Source of the DNA: Acidobacteriota bacterium | GTDB lineage: Bacteria > Acidobacteriota > Vicinamibacteria > Vicinamibacterales > CAVVIG01 | Assembly (NCBI GenBank): GCA_023265155.1 | Contig: JAHFUL010000013.1 | Coordinates: 1-38,122 of the forward strand | Direction of reading: 5' to 3' | Length of the DNA: 38,122 bases | Shown here: piece after piece, positions 1 to 8,431 of the stretch | Layout: the number at the start of each line of letters is the position of its first letter | Numbering within the stretch: the first letter of the stretch is position 1 | Position numbers and translations under genes: made by a program | The notes under the pieces: model-generated | The model's database searches: none | What the model was told of the DNA's origin: nothing | Seen by the model: the letters and a program-made list of their open reading frames with translations, nothing else

Positions 1-81
1 TTTCACCGCATCGGCCAACTGGTTGACGCCGCGCAGCACGGCCTGCCGTGCCTGCTCGCCGTACACAATCTGTTTTGCCAT
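1..81 (-). CDS. groEL: GroEL chaperonin, N-terminal 27 residues (cut by window edge)
   Basis: Only the first 27 codons are inside the window. They read MAKQIVYGEQARQAVLRG and onward, the standard GroEL amino terminus. GroEL forms the double-ring ATP-driven folding chamber in the cytoplasm and works with the GroES cap encoded just upstream. An AGGAG ribosome binding site lies about 9 bases before the ATG. The 82-bp gap to groES and the shared strand indicate one groES-groEL transcript under the CIRCE-controlled promoter at 570-623. Nothing can be said about the rest of the protein, such as the GGM tail. Confidence 0.93.
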   Translation of the reverse strand, partial: MAKQIVYGEQARQAVLRGVNQLADAVK

Positions 82-163
82 CTGACTCTTCTCCTGTAGT
101 AGCTCAGCGCGGGTGGGACCCTGAGGTCCGCTGGTCTGTTGCCGCGCCCAATAAAGGCCCGGC

Positions 164-466
164 CTACGACTTGTCGCTGTCTTCGATGACGGCCAGCACT
201 TCGTCTTCGCGCATGATGAGGAATTCCTCACCATCGAGCTTGATTTCCTGGCCCGAGTACTTGCCGAAGAGAATCTTGTCGCCGGCCTTGACGTCGAGCG
301 GAATCCGCTGGCCGTCGTCCTTGACCTTGCCGTTGCCGGCTTCGATGACCTTCCCTTGCTGTGGCTTCTCTTTCGCCGAGTCGGGGATGATGATCCCGCC
401 GACTCTCTGTTCGCCCTCATCGATACGTTGAACGATGATGCGGTCGTGCAGCGGTCTGCATTTCAT
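164..466 (-). CDS. groES: GroES co-chaperonin
   Basis: This 100-residue protein has the full Cpn10 pattern: the [10 protein letters not shown] opening strand, a mobile loop around residues 20-35 with the [16 protein letters not shown] stretch that docks on GroEL, and the [14 protein letters not shown] and [12 protein letters not shown] strands at the end. GroES caps the GroEL ring and closes the folding chamber. It is the first gene of the groES-groEL operon. Its roughly 120-nt leader starts at a strong sigma70 promoter overlapped by a CIRCE operator, so HrcA repression and heat induction are expected. Length is normal for the family. Confidence 0.96.
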   Translation of the reverse strand: MKCRPLHDRIIVQRIDEGEQRVGGIIIPDSAKEKPQQGKVIEAGNGKVKDDGQRIPLDVKAGDKILFGKYSGQEIKLDGEEFLIMREDEVLAVIEDSDKS

Positions 467-569
467 GACTGTCTACTCCGGTCTCTCGTGATGTTGTGGG
501 GCCTTTGCGATCGCCTGACCCACGGTCGGGCCTGCGAAGACGCCAACGCTTCTGACTGCTGCGGGTGCG

Positions 570-596
570 TTAGCACTCGCCGTTGACGACTGCTAA
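570..596. promoter_or_regulatory. CIRCE operator (HrcA binding site)
   Basis: The site reads TTAGCACTC-N9-GACTGCTAA. The CIRCE consensus is TTAGCACTC-N9-GAGTGCTAA, so there is a single mismatch in the second arm and the spacer has the canonical 9 bases. It overlaps the -10 box by one base and covers the predicted transcription start of groES, the usual position for HrcA repression. hrcA itself is not in the window. Confidence 0.93.
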
Positions 597-623
597 TTAT
601 AGGCGACCTGGTTCCGGCGTCAA
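596..623 (-). promoter_or_regulatory. Sigma70 promoter of groES-groEL
   Basis: Read on the minus strand, TTGACG (618-623) is followed by a 16-bp spacer and a perfect TATAAT (596-601). The -35 box matches 5 of 6 consensus bases. The CIRCE element begins at the last base of the -10 box, so this is almost certainly the regulated start of groESL transcription. Confidence 0.88.
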
Positions 624-674
624 GGGGCTTTCACGGCCAGCCCGGCAGCCCCAGCCGGAGGCGGCTGAGCTGGC

Positions 675-890
675 CTAACCTGCCCGTTTCCTGATCCGAT
701 ACTCGCCCATCTTGCGGGTCAGCGTGTTGCGGTGCATGCCGAGTGAGCAGGCGGTCTTGGTCAGGCTCCCGTCGTATCTTCCGAGCACGCGGGTGATGAA
801 GCGCTTTTCGAACTCGTGGACGGCGTCGTCGAAGTGCACGCCTTTCTCCACCATCTCCTCGACGAGCTTCTCGAGTCGTTCGCTGATCAC
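675..890 (-). CDS. Small Fis-family helix-turn-helix protein
   Basis: A 71-residue protein whose C-terminal half is a Fis-type helix-turn-helix: FEKRFITRVLGRYDGSLTKTAC, then LGMHRNTLTRKMGEY. This is the DNA-binding module also found at the end of NtrC-type activators. The chosen start is the GTG at 888-890, which overlaps the purC stop as GTGA and so suggests translational coupling. Longer upstream extensions would run through purC in another frame and show no family similarity. The protein is shorter than E. coli Fis (98 residues) and lacks most of its N-terminal beta-hairpin arm. The role is probably nucleoid or transcription regulation, and the target is unknown. The purC-fis pair shares the purC promoter. 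Confidence 0.8.
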   Translation of the reverse strand: MISERLEKLVEEMVEKGVHFDDAVHEFEKRFITRVLGRYDGSLTKTACSLGMHRNTLTRKMGEYRIRKRAG

Positions 891-1810
891 GCCAGATCGT
901 GTCCAGTGAGGCGTCTGAACGCCTCCACGTATTTGTCCCGGGTTTTCGCGATCACGTCGTCGGGCAGAGACGGAACGGGCGGCTGCTTGTTCCACTTGAT
1001 GCGTTCGAGGTAGTCGCGGACGAACTGTTTGTCGAAGCTTGGCTGAGGCCCGCCGGCGGAGTACCCGTCGCGCGGCCAGAAGCGTGAAGAATCAGGCGTC
1101 AGGATTTCATCGATCAGCAGCACGCGCTCGTCGGCCGGGACCCCGCGCGCGGCGGCGGGTAGCAGGCCGAACTCGAACTTCGTGTCGGCGACAATGATGC
1201 CGCACGATTCCGCATGCGCGGCGCCTTCCGCGTACAACCGCAGTGTGAGATCCTTGACGCGCCCGAGGACCTTCGCGCCGACGAGCTCCGCCGCGGCCGC
1301 TTCACCGATGTTGATATCGTGTCCGGACTGCGCCTTGGTCGCGGGCGTGAAAATCGGCTCGGGCAGTCGATCCGATTCGCGCAGGCCGGACGGCAATGGG
1401 ATGCCGCACACCTCGCCGGTGGCCAGGTAGTCCTTCCAGCCCGATCCCGCCAGATAGCCGCGCGCCACGCACTCGATCGGCAGCGGTTCGGTTTTCGTCA
1501 CCAGCATCGAGCGGCCCTCGAGCAGGGACGCCTCGGCCTTCGCCTCGTCGGGAAAGCCGGCCGGATCGGTGGCGATCAGATGATTCGGGACGATGCCGCG
1601 CGTGCGCCCGAACCAGAAGGCGGAGATCTGCGTGAGGACTTTGCCCTTGTCGGGAATACCGGACGCGAGCACGTAGTCGAACGCCGATATCCGATCAGTG
1701 GCAACGATGAGCAATCGATCGCCGAAGTCGTAGATGTCACGAACCTTCCCCGTCTGGGTGGGCGCGCGACGGGCAAGGGTGGTGTTGAGGACAGGCGCGG
1801 TGAGTGGCAA
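887..1810 (-). CDS. purC: Phosphoribosylaminoimidazole-succinocarboxamide synthase (SAICAR synthetase)
   Basis: PurC joins aspartate to CAIR using ATP in purine synthesis. The 307-residue protein carries the family blocks GKVRDIYDFGDRLLIVATDRISAFD near the N-terminus (phosphate-binding and substrate loop), the ECVARGYLAGSGWKDY block in the middle, and a C-terminal VLLIDEILTPDSSRFWP segment with the catalytic acidic residues. It matches the longer, eukaryote-like SAICAR synthetase length (about 300) rather than the 237-residue enterobacterial form. The start is a TTG at 1808-1810 preceded by GAGGA at a 4- to 5-base spacing; no better ATG exists. It is transcribed from the promoter at 1836-1864 and overlaps the downstream fis-like gene. 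Confidence 0.95.
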   Translation of the reverse strand: MPLTAPVLNTTLARRAPTQTGKVRDIYDFGDRLLIVATDRISAFDYVLASGIPDKGKVLTQISAFWFGRTRGIVPNHLIATDPAGFPDEAKAEASLLEGRSMLVTKTEPLPIECVARGYLAGSGWKDYLATGEVCGIPLPSGLRESDRLPEPIFTPATKAQSGHDINIGEAAAAELVGAKVLGRVKDLTLRLYAEGAAHAESCGIIVADTKFEFGLLPAAARGVPADERVLLIDEILTPDSSRFWPRDGYSAGGPQPSFDKQFVRDYLERIKWNKQPPVPSLPDDVIAKTRDKYVEAFRRLTGHDLA

Positions 1811-1835
1811 GAATTCCTCGAACGGAAAGGCCCGG

Positions 1836-1864
1836 ATTCTACAGGGTGCGGCGCTGATTCACAA
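1836..1864 (-). promoter_or_regulatory. Likely sigma70 promoter of purC-fis
   Basis: On the minus strand TTGTGA (1859-1864), a 17-bp spacer and TAGAAT (1836-1841) precede the purC TTG start by about 25 bases. The match is 4/6 and 5/6 to consensus. No PurR-type operator or purine riboswitch was recognised in the 125-bp gap between the divergent purC and the membrane-protein gene. Confidence 0.45.
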
Positions 1865-1935
1865 CAACAACATGTAGCGGCACGGCGGCACGGGGGTCGC
1901 TAGAAGGTTATAGTAGAGGCTGCACTCCGGATCTC

Positions 1936-2964
1936 ATGCGCATACACATTCGAACGCTCGTGATTCTCGCGCTGGCCATCGGTCTGATTGCCCTCTTTCT
2001 CCGCGCGGTCGACCTGAGAGTCGTCGCGAGGGAGATTCGACACGCGGAGCCACTATGGCTCGCGATCTCGTTCGCTTCGATGTTCGTGAATCTCGGGGTG
2101 CGGGCGCTGCGGTGGCAGTATCTGCTCGAGCCGATCGCCAAGACGAGCTTCGCCAATGCGTTCCGTGCGACCGCGGTCGGGTTCGCCGCGCGCGGCGTGC
2201 TGCCCTCGGCCGCGGGTGAACTGGTCCGCCCCTACTTTCTGTCGCGGTATGCGCCGATCAGCGCGACGGGCGCGTTCGCGACGGTCATTCTCGAGCGGCT
2301 GCTCGACCTGCTCACTGTCCTGGTGCTGCTCGCCTCCTTCGTGTTCGTGTCCGGGCGCGACCTGAGCTCGGCCAACCCCACGGCTTTTGCCGCAGTGAAA
2401 TGGGCCGGGGGTGTCTCGGCTGTCGTGGCGGTGTTCGCGCTGGTCGTACTGTTCGTGCTCGCCGGGCACCCGGAGAAAGTCACTCGGGCGCTGAAGCGCG
2501 CCGAAGCCGTCCTCCCGTCGACGTTTGCGGGGCTGCTGTCGCGGATTGTCGGCAAGTTTGTCGCCGGCCTCGCAGCGATCCGCCGTCCCAGACGCTTGCT
2601 CGTGGCCCTGGCCTGGTCGTTTCCGTTGTGGCTCTGCATCGCTCTGGGGATCTGGGCTGTCGCGGTCGCCTTTCACCTGGCGGTCCCGTTCACCGGCTCA
2701 TTCCTGCTGATCGCGTTCCTCGTGATCGGTGTGGCGATCCCGACACCAGGCGCGATTGGCGGTTTTCACGAAGCATTTCGTTTTGGCGTGACGCAGTTCT
2801 TCGGTGCACCACAGGGCGCGGCGGTGGGCGGGGCGATCGTGCTGCACGCGTTCTCGGTCGGCTCCGCGCTGTCGCTCGGGCTGGTCTTCGCGGCGCAGGC
2901 CGGCCTGAACCTGACCGGGATGCGGCAGCTCGTGAGCGAGGCCGAGTCGGGCCGCACGGTCTGA
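1936..2964 (+). CDS. Flippase-like (lysylphosphatidylglycerol synthase TM region / UPF0104) membrane protein
   Basis: A 342-residue polytopic membrane protein with about seven to eight hydrophobic segments. It opens with a membrane helix (residues 5-25) and carries the two signatures of the LPG_synthase_TM family (PF03706): GVLPSAAGELVRPYFLSRYAP around residues 75-95 and TPGAIGGFHEAFRFG in the second half. Relatives include the flippase half of MprF and stand-alone proteins placed near glycosyltransferases. The LPG transferase domain is absent, so a flippase-like lipid or lipid-linked-substrate role is the most that can be inferred. It precedes nrdR by 3 bp and is probably cotranscribed with it. 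Confidence 0.82.
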   Translation: MRIHIRTLVILALAIGLIALFLRAVDLRVVAREIRHAEPLWLAISFASMFVNLGVRALRWQYLLEPIAKTSFANAFRATAVGFAARGVLPSAAGELVRPYFLSRYAPISATGAFATVILERLLDLLTVLVLLASFVFVSGRDLSSANPTAFAAVKWAGGVSAVVAVFALVVLFVLAGHPEKVTRALKRAEAVLPSTFAGLLSRIVGKFVAGLAAIRRPRRLLVALAWSFPLWLCIALGIWAVAVAFHLAVPFTGSFLLIAFLVIGVAIPTPGAIGGFHEAFRFGVTQFFGAPQGAAVGGAIVLHAFSVGSALSLGLVFAAQAGLNLTGMRQLVSEAESGRTV

Positions 2965-2967
2965 GCC

Positions 2968-3426
2968 ATGAAGTGCCCGTACTGCGCGCATCTGGGCGAC
3001 AAGGTGGTCGACTCGCGCGAAAGCCGGGAGGGGGAAGTCATCCGCCGCCGGCGCGAGTGCCTCGGGTGCGGGAAGCGCTTCACCAGCTACGAGCGGATCG
3101 ACGAGATTCCGTACATGGTCGTGAAAAAAGACGGAACCCGCGAGCGGTTCGATCGGCAGAAGCTCGTGGGAGGATTGCTCAAGGCCTGCGAGAAGCGTCC
3201 CGTGAGCGTCGCTGCTCTGGAAGCCGTCGGCGACCGTGTGGAAACGACCCTGCAGGAGCGGCCGGAAAAGGAAATTGCCACGGCCGAAATCGGGTCGTTC
3301 GTGATGGAAGAGCTCAAGTCGCTCGACAAAGTCGCGTACGTGCGCTTCGCGTCGGTCTATCGCGACTTCCGCGACATCGGCGAGTTCATGAGCGAGTTGA
3401 AGGACCTGCTGAACGCCAAGGAATGA
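2968..3426 (+). CDS. nrdR: Transcriptional repressor NrdR
   Basis: NrdR represses ribonucleotide reductase genes in response to nucleotide state. The 152-residue protein has the N-terminal zinc ribbon with C3, C6, C31 and C34, the RRRREC motif between the knuckles, and the ATP-cone domain starting at [16 protein letters not shown] (about residues 50-65). It ends in the usual [10 protein letters not shown] segment. Length and domain order are canonical. It follows the flippase-like gene by 3 bp. No nrd genes are in the window and no NrdR box was recognised upstream. Confidence 0.96.
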   Translation: MKCPYCAHLGDKVVDSRESREGEVIRRRRECLGCGKRFTSYERIDEIPYMVVKKDGTRERFDRQKLVGGLLKACEKRPVSVAALEAVGDRVETTLQERPEKEIATAEIGSFVMEELKSLDKVAYVRFASVYRDFRDIGEFMSELKDLLNAKE

Positions 3427-3441
3427 AGAGGATCCTCCTGG

Positions 3442-3486
3442 CCATCAGCTGTGCTGATAGCCCACGGCCCGGTAGCTGAAAGCTGC
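3442..3486. repeat. Short AGCTGAA-type repeat array with inverted arms, abutting ntrY
   Basis: The 61-bp gap before the ntrY-like gene contains ATCAGC-tgt-GCTGAT (3444-3458), a small perfect hairpin, followed by AGCTGAAAGCTG (3474-3485). These are the same words as the large array at 16241-16417. The last copy ends about two bases before the ntrY ATG, leaving no ordinary Shine-Dalgarno sequence. Confidence 0.6.
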
Positions 3487-3487
3487 T

Positions 3488-5764
3488 ATGCCCGCCACCG
3501 TCACGCCGATGAAGCCGCGACGCTCCAGCGGGCCGCCACCGCCGGCTCCGCGCGCCCGCCGTCCGTTTCGCGATAACCCCCGCCTGATTCTCGCTGGCAT
3601 CGGCATCCTCGTGGCCGCGCTCCTCGGCATCCTGGCGCTCGCGAACCGCTCGTCAGCCTTCTCGCCGGGTTTCCTGACGGAGTTCGTGCTCTACGCGCTG
3701 TCGGCGGCCGACCTGACGATGCTGGTCGGCCTGGTGTTCGTGCTGGCGCGCAACGTCGTGAAGCTGATCGTCGAGCGGCGGCGGGCGTTGCCCTTCGCGC
3801 GCTTCCGCGCCAAGCTGGTCGCCTTGCTGCTGGGCATGACGCTCGTGCCCGCTGTGCTCGTCCTCATGATCGGGAGCGAACTGATTCGCACCAACATCGA
3901 TCAGTGGTTCAACGCCCCGATGGACGAGATTCTGGCGGGGGCGAATCAGATCGCGGGCGATTACTATCACGAGCGCCTGATGCTCGTCAGCGATCACGCC
4001 AGCCGCATCGCGCGGGCGCTGGCGCGGGTGGATCTCACCGACGAGGACGTGGGGCCGATTCGCGCGCTGATCGCGCCCGACGTGACCGGCCAGCGCGTCA
4101 AGATGGTCGAGGTGTACCGCGTCGGGCCCGACACCGGGACGCTGCCCGGCCTGGAGCCGGTGCTCGACGTGGCCGCACCCGACCTGCCGCCGGGATACAG
4201 CCGCGCCGCCGCGGATCGGCTGGCAGCCCAGGCCTTGACAGGCTCGAACGAGACACGATCGATTGAGACACAGGGCTCGGCGGGCGACTTTCTTCGTGCC
4301 GCGGCGGTGATTCGCGCGAAGGATGGCCGCGCGGCCGGGGTGGTGGTCGCGACCGACTACCTCACGGGGGAACTGGCGATGCGCTCGCGGCGGATGACGC
4401 AGGCGTTCGAAAGCTACAACCAGTTGCGCGTGCTCAAGCGACCCATGACCGGCCTGTACCTCTCCATCTTCCTGATGGTGACGCTGCTCATTCTGTTCGG
4501 CGCGACGTGGATGGGGTCGTATCTGGCGAAGCGGATCACGCGCCCGGTGCTGATGCTGTCGGCGGCGGCTCGGGAGATTGGCGCCGGACGGCTCGATCAG
4601 CGTGTCGAGCCTCAAAGCAACGACGAGTTCGGCGCTCTGACCGAAGCCTTCAACGCGATGGCCGGTGAGTTGGCGACCAGCCGCCGCAAAGTCGACCGGT
4701 CCACGATCGAGCTCGAGCGCAAGCACCTCGAGGTGGAGGGACGCCGCCGGTACATCGAAACCATTCTCGAGCGCATCGCCACCGGCGTCGTTTCGATCAA
4801 TGCGGCGGGCGCCATCACGACGATCAACACCGCGGCGGCCCGGCTGTTGAGCCTCGATCGCGGCATCGTCGGCCAGCCGGTGCGCGCCGTCTTCGGTCGG
4901 GCAGACCTGCAGCCCCTCGGCGCGCTGCTCGCGGGCGCGACCCGGGCGAAGGGCGAGGCGGCCCCGCAGGAGATCGCCATCGTTCGTGACGGCCAGGAAG
5001 TGCATCTTGCCGTCGCCGCGACCGCCCTCGTCGGCGAAAGCGCGCCCGAGGGTGTCGTGCTGGTGCTCGACGACGTGACGCCGCTCATCCGGGCGCAGAA
5101 AGTCGCTGCGTGGCGCGAGGTCGCCCGTCGGCTCGCGCACGAGATCAAGAATCCCCTGACGCCGATCCAGCTCTCCGCCGAGCGGCTCAGGCGACACTTT
5201 GTGGGCGCGCCGCCCGAGGCCCGCGCGCTCGTCGACGAGTGCACGGGGACGATCGTCGGTGAGGTCGAATCGCTCAAGGGGCTCGTCGACGAGTTTTCCC
5301 AGTTCGCCCGCATGCCGTCGCCGCGCACGGTCCCGACCGATCTGCATCAGCACATCCTGGATACCCTGGCGCTGTACAACGGCATTTTCAGCGAGGTCCA
5401 GATCACGCATCAGTTTGCCGCGGATGTGCCGCTGGTGCATCTGGACCCGGAGCAGATTCGGCGGGTGATCATCAATCTCGTCGACAACGCGATCGAAGCC
5501 ATGGAGCGGTGCGGCACGATCCTGGTCGAGACGCAGCGAGACGCGGCGAATCACCTGGTCCGCGTCGTGGTCGCCGACGACGGTCCCGGCATACCGGCGG
5601 CCGAGCGCGACAAATTGTTCCTGCCGTACTATTCGACCAAGCGGCGCGGGAGCGGTCTCGGCCTTGCCATCGTGCGGCGGATCATTGCCGAGCACGGCGG
5701 CAGCATCGACGTCGGAGGCAACACGCCCCACGGCACACGCTTTACAATTGAGCTGCCGTGCTGA
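3488..5764 (+). CDS. NtrY-type membrane sensor histidine kinase
   Basis: A 758-residue sensor kinase. A proline-rich cytoplasmic start is followed by membrane helices near residues 33-53, 64-86 and 109-129, a periplasmic sensing region (about 130-320), another helix (about 322-345), a HAMP linker (SYLAKRITRPVLMLS onward), a PAS domain (about 425-535), then HisKA with H551 in the RRLAHEIKNPLTPIQLSAER box and an HATPase with the N box NLVDNAIEAM and the GSGLGLAIVRRI G2 loop. Architecture and H-box sequence match NtrY. The partner is the sigma54 activator immediately downstream. In other bacteria NtrYX controls nitrogen use, redox state or envelope functions; the signal here cannot be told. An ATG at 3509 is an alternative start. 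Confidence 0.88.
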   Translation: MPATVTPMKPRRSSGPPPPAPRARRPFRDNPRLILAGIGILVAALLGILALANRSSAFSPGFLTEFVLYALSAADLTMLVGLVFVLARNVVKLIVERRRALPFARFRAKLVALLLGMTLVPAVLVLMIGSELIRTNIDQWFNAPMDEILAGANQIAGDYYHERLMLVSDHASRIARALARVDLTDEDVGPIRALIAPDVTGQRVKMVEVYRVGPDTGTLPGLEPVLDVAAPDLPPGYSRAAADRLAAQALTGSNETRSIETQGSAGDFLRAAAVIRAKDGRAAGVVVATDYLTGELAMRSRRMTQAFESYNQLRVLKRPMTGLYLSIFLMVTLLILFGATWMGSYLAKRITRPVLMLSAAAREIGAGRLDQRVEPQSNDEFGALTEAFNAMAGELATSRRKVDRSTIELERKHLEVEGRRRYIETILERIATGVVSINAAGAITTINTAAARLLSLDRGIVGQPVRAVFGRADLQPLGALLAGATRAKGEAAPQEIAIVRDGQEVHLAVAATALVGESAPEGVVLVLDDVTPLIRAQKVAAWREVARRLAHEIKNPLTPIQLSAERLRRHFVGAPPEARALVDECTGTIVGEVESLKGLVDEFSQFARMPSPRTVPTDLHQHILDTLALYNGIFSEVQITHQFAADVPLVHLDPEQIRRVIINLVDNAIEAMERCGTILVETQRDAANHLVRVVVADDGPGIPAAERDKLFLPYYSTKRRGSGLGLAIVRRIIAEHGGSIDVGGNTPHGTRFTIELPC

Positions 5765-5778
5765 TCAGCGAACGTCCA

Positions 5779-5867
5779 TGAACCACGATCTCACGAAGGT
5801 CATGAAGAGTGTTTTGTAAAAAGAGGATCGTTGTGCCCCTTCGCGGTCTTCGTCTCTTCGTGGTTCA
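5779..5867. repeat. 89-bp imperfect inverted repeat (ACGAAG-type) between ntrY and ntrX
   Basis: TGAACCACGA at 5779-5788 is exactly inverted as TCGTGGTTCA at 5858-5867. The match continues inward imperfectly: both arms go on with ACGAAG and then GAAG-type words, giving arms of about 33 bp. The transcript could fold into one long hairpin ending 6 bases before the ntrX ATG. The element has no coding content and fills almost the whole intergenic gap. Confidence 0.72.
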
Positions 5868-5873
5868 CGGTTG

Positions 5874-7277
<1,404 letters not shown>

Positions 7278-7316
7278 GGGAATTCGGAAAGTTACAATTG
7301 AGAATAACTGCAAGAG

Positions 7317-8225
7317 TCACAGTCCCACATCTGACGTATCCGCCAGGCGCGTCTCGAGAATCTGCGAGTTGCGGAAATTCCGCAGCAGCAGGTCGGCCGG
7401 CGCGATGCCAGCCAGCGCCGCCGCCGGCACCAGCCCGACAATCTCGCTTTCCAGAATAGACACGCCGTGTTGCGCCGCCTCGCGTCGCACGGCCTCGAAC
7501 ACGCGCGGCAGGGGCGTGCGTTCGTAGTCGGTCAGGTTCATCGAGACCTGCACGATGCCGCGTTCGTGAAGCGTCAGGCCGAGGGCTTTCACGCATGGAA
7601 GACCCCCGCCGCGCTCGCGCACCACAGCAGCGATGCGTGTGGCCACGTCGAGCCGATTGGTCGCCAGATTGATGTTGTAGGCGATGAGCGGCCCGCGCGC
7701 GCCGAGAACAGATACGCCCGCGGTGGGATGCGGCGTCGAGGGCCCGAAGTCCGGCGCCCACCCCGGCCGCGTCATTCTGGCCGCCAGCCCGTCCAATCCA
7801 CCCCGACGAATCGCGTCGAGGCGCCGGCGCGCGGGATCGGCGGCGGCCTCCTCGTAGAGATAGATCGGCACGCTGAACCGTGCGGCCACCGCGGCGCCGA
7901 CTTTCCTGGCGAGCCGAACGCACTCGGCCATCGTTGCACCCTCGAGCGGGATGACCGGCACCACGTCCACCGCGCCCACACGCGGATGTTCTCCCCGGTG
8001 CGCCCGGAGATCGATGTCGGCGACGGCGCGCTCGAAGAGCGCCAGGATCGCGCGTTCGACAGCGGCCCCGTCGCCCGCCAGGGTGAACACCGATCGATGA
8101 TGAGAAGGGTCGGACGAGACGTCGAGCAGCCGCGCGCCGGCGGCCTGACGAATCGCGGCGGCCATGGCCTCGATGATCGGGGCGCGGCGGCCTTCGCTGA
8201 CGTTGGGCACACACTCTATGAGCAT
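7317..8225 (-). CDS. ftcD: Glutamate formiminotransferase (FTCD N-terminal-type)
   Basis: A 302-residue stand-alone formiminotransferase, which moves the formimino group from N-formimino-glutamate to tetrahydrofolate in histidine breakdown. The start VPNVSEGRR, the SDPSHHRSVFTLAG block and the catalytic GEHPRVGAVDVVPVIPL block (His of HPR) are family hallmarks; YLYEEAAADPARRRLD and GPLIAYNINL follow. The cyclodeaminase domain found in the animal fusion enzyme is absent. The start at 8225 gives MLIECVPNVSEG; upstream in-frame codons come from the adjoining repeat array and are not protein. It converges on ntrX with a 39-bp gap. No other hut genes are nearby. Confidence 0.88.
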   Translation of the reverse strand: MLIECVPNVSEGRRAPIIEAMAAAIRQAAGARLLDVSSDPSHHRSVFTLAGDGAAVERAILALFERAVADIDLRAHRGEHPRVGAVDVVPVIPLEGATMAECVRLARKVGAAVAARFSVPIYLYEEAAADPARRRLDAIRRGGLDGLAARMTRPGWAPDFGPSTPHPTAGVSVLGARGPLIAYNINLATNRLDVATRIAAVVRERGGGLPCVKALGLTLHERGIVQVSMNLTDYERTPLPRVFEAVRREAAQHGVSILESEIVGLVPAAALAGIAPADLLLRNFRNSQILETRLADTSDVGL

Positions 8226-8385
8226 GAGATTGCAGACCGCAGAGTGCCGATTGCAGATTGACTGCAGAGTGGACTGCAGGTGGACTGCCAGTCTGATTGT
8301 AGATTGGCCGCTCGTGTTCGCATTCTGCAATCTGCAATCTGCAATGAGCATCTGCAGTCTGCACTCCGAAAGTCTGCAATCTCAG
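8226..8385. repeat. GCAATCT/AGATTGC heptamer array with inverted arms
   Basis: The left part (8226-8300) is rich in ATTGCAG and ACTGCAG words, the right part (8320-8385) in the complementary CTGCAAT and CTGCAGT words, including CTGCAAT in tandem at 7-bp spacing around 8324-8345. The array is therefore a degenerate inverted repeat. It begins directly at the ftcD start codon and ends about 15 bp before the extended -10 element of the divergent TPR gene, so it fills the divergent intergenic region. Confidence 0.72.
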
Positions 8386-8398
8386 CGTTCGAAGTCAG

Positions 8399-8407
8399 TG
8401 CTATAAT
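8399..8407 (+). promoter_or_regulatory. Extended -10 promoter of the TPR/RDD/pgpA run
   Basis: TGCTATAAT (8399-8407) is an extended -10 element with a perfect TATAAT, 24 bases before the ATG at 8432. No good -35 box is found 16-18 bp upstream, where the heptamer array ends, consistent with an extended -10 type. Confidence 0.6.
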
Positions 8408-8431
8408 TCGCTGTCTTCTCTCCACTGATTT

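Noticed and set aside
635-676. GGCCAG...CTGGCC hairpin at the end of the fis-like gene as a terminator
   Set aside because: The outer arms pair and an inner stem is possible, but no T run follows on the minus strand and the loop is large, so termination is not supported.
3653-5731. 692-codon open frame on the minus strand
   Set aside because: It is antisense to the NtrY-type kinase, with no recognisable domain and a composition typical of shadow frames in GC-rich genes.
8226-8351. 42-residue N-terminal extension of the formiminotransferase
   Set aside because: These codons come from the heptamer array (repeated Q-S, C-N and L-Q words). Homologues start with the VPNVSEG strand, as at 8225.
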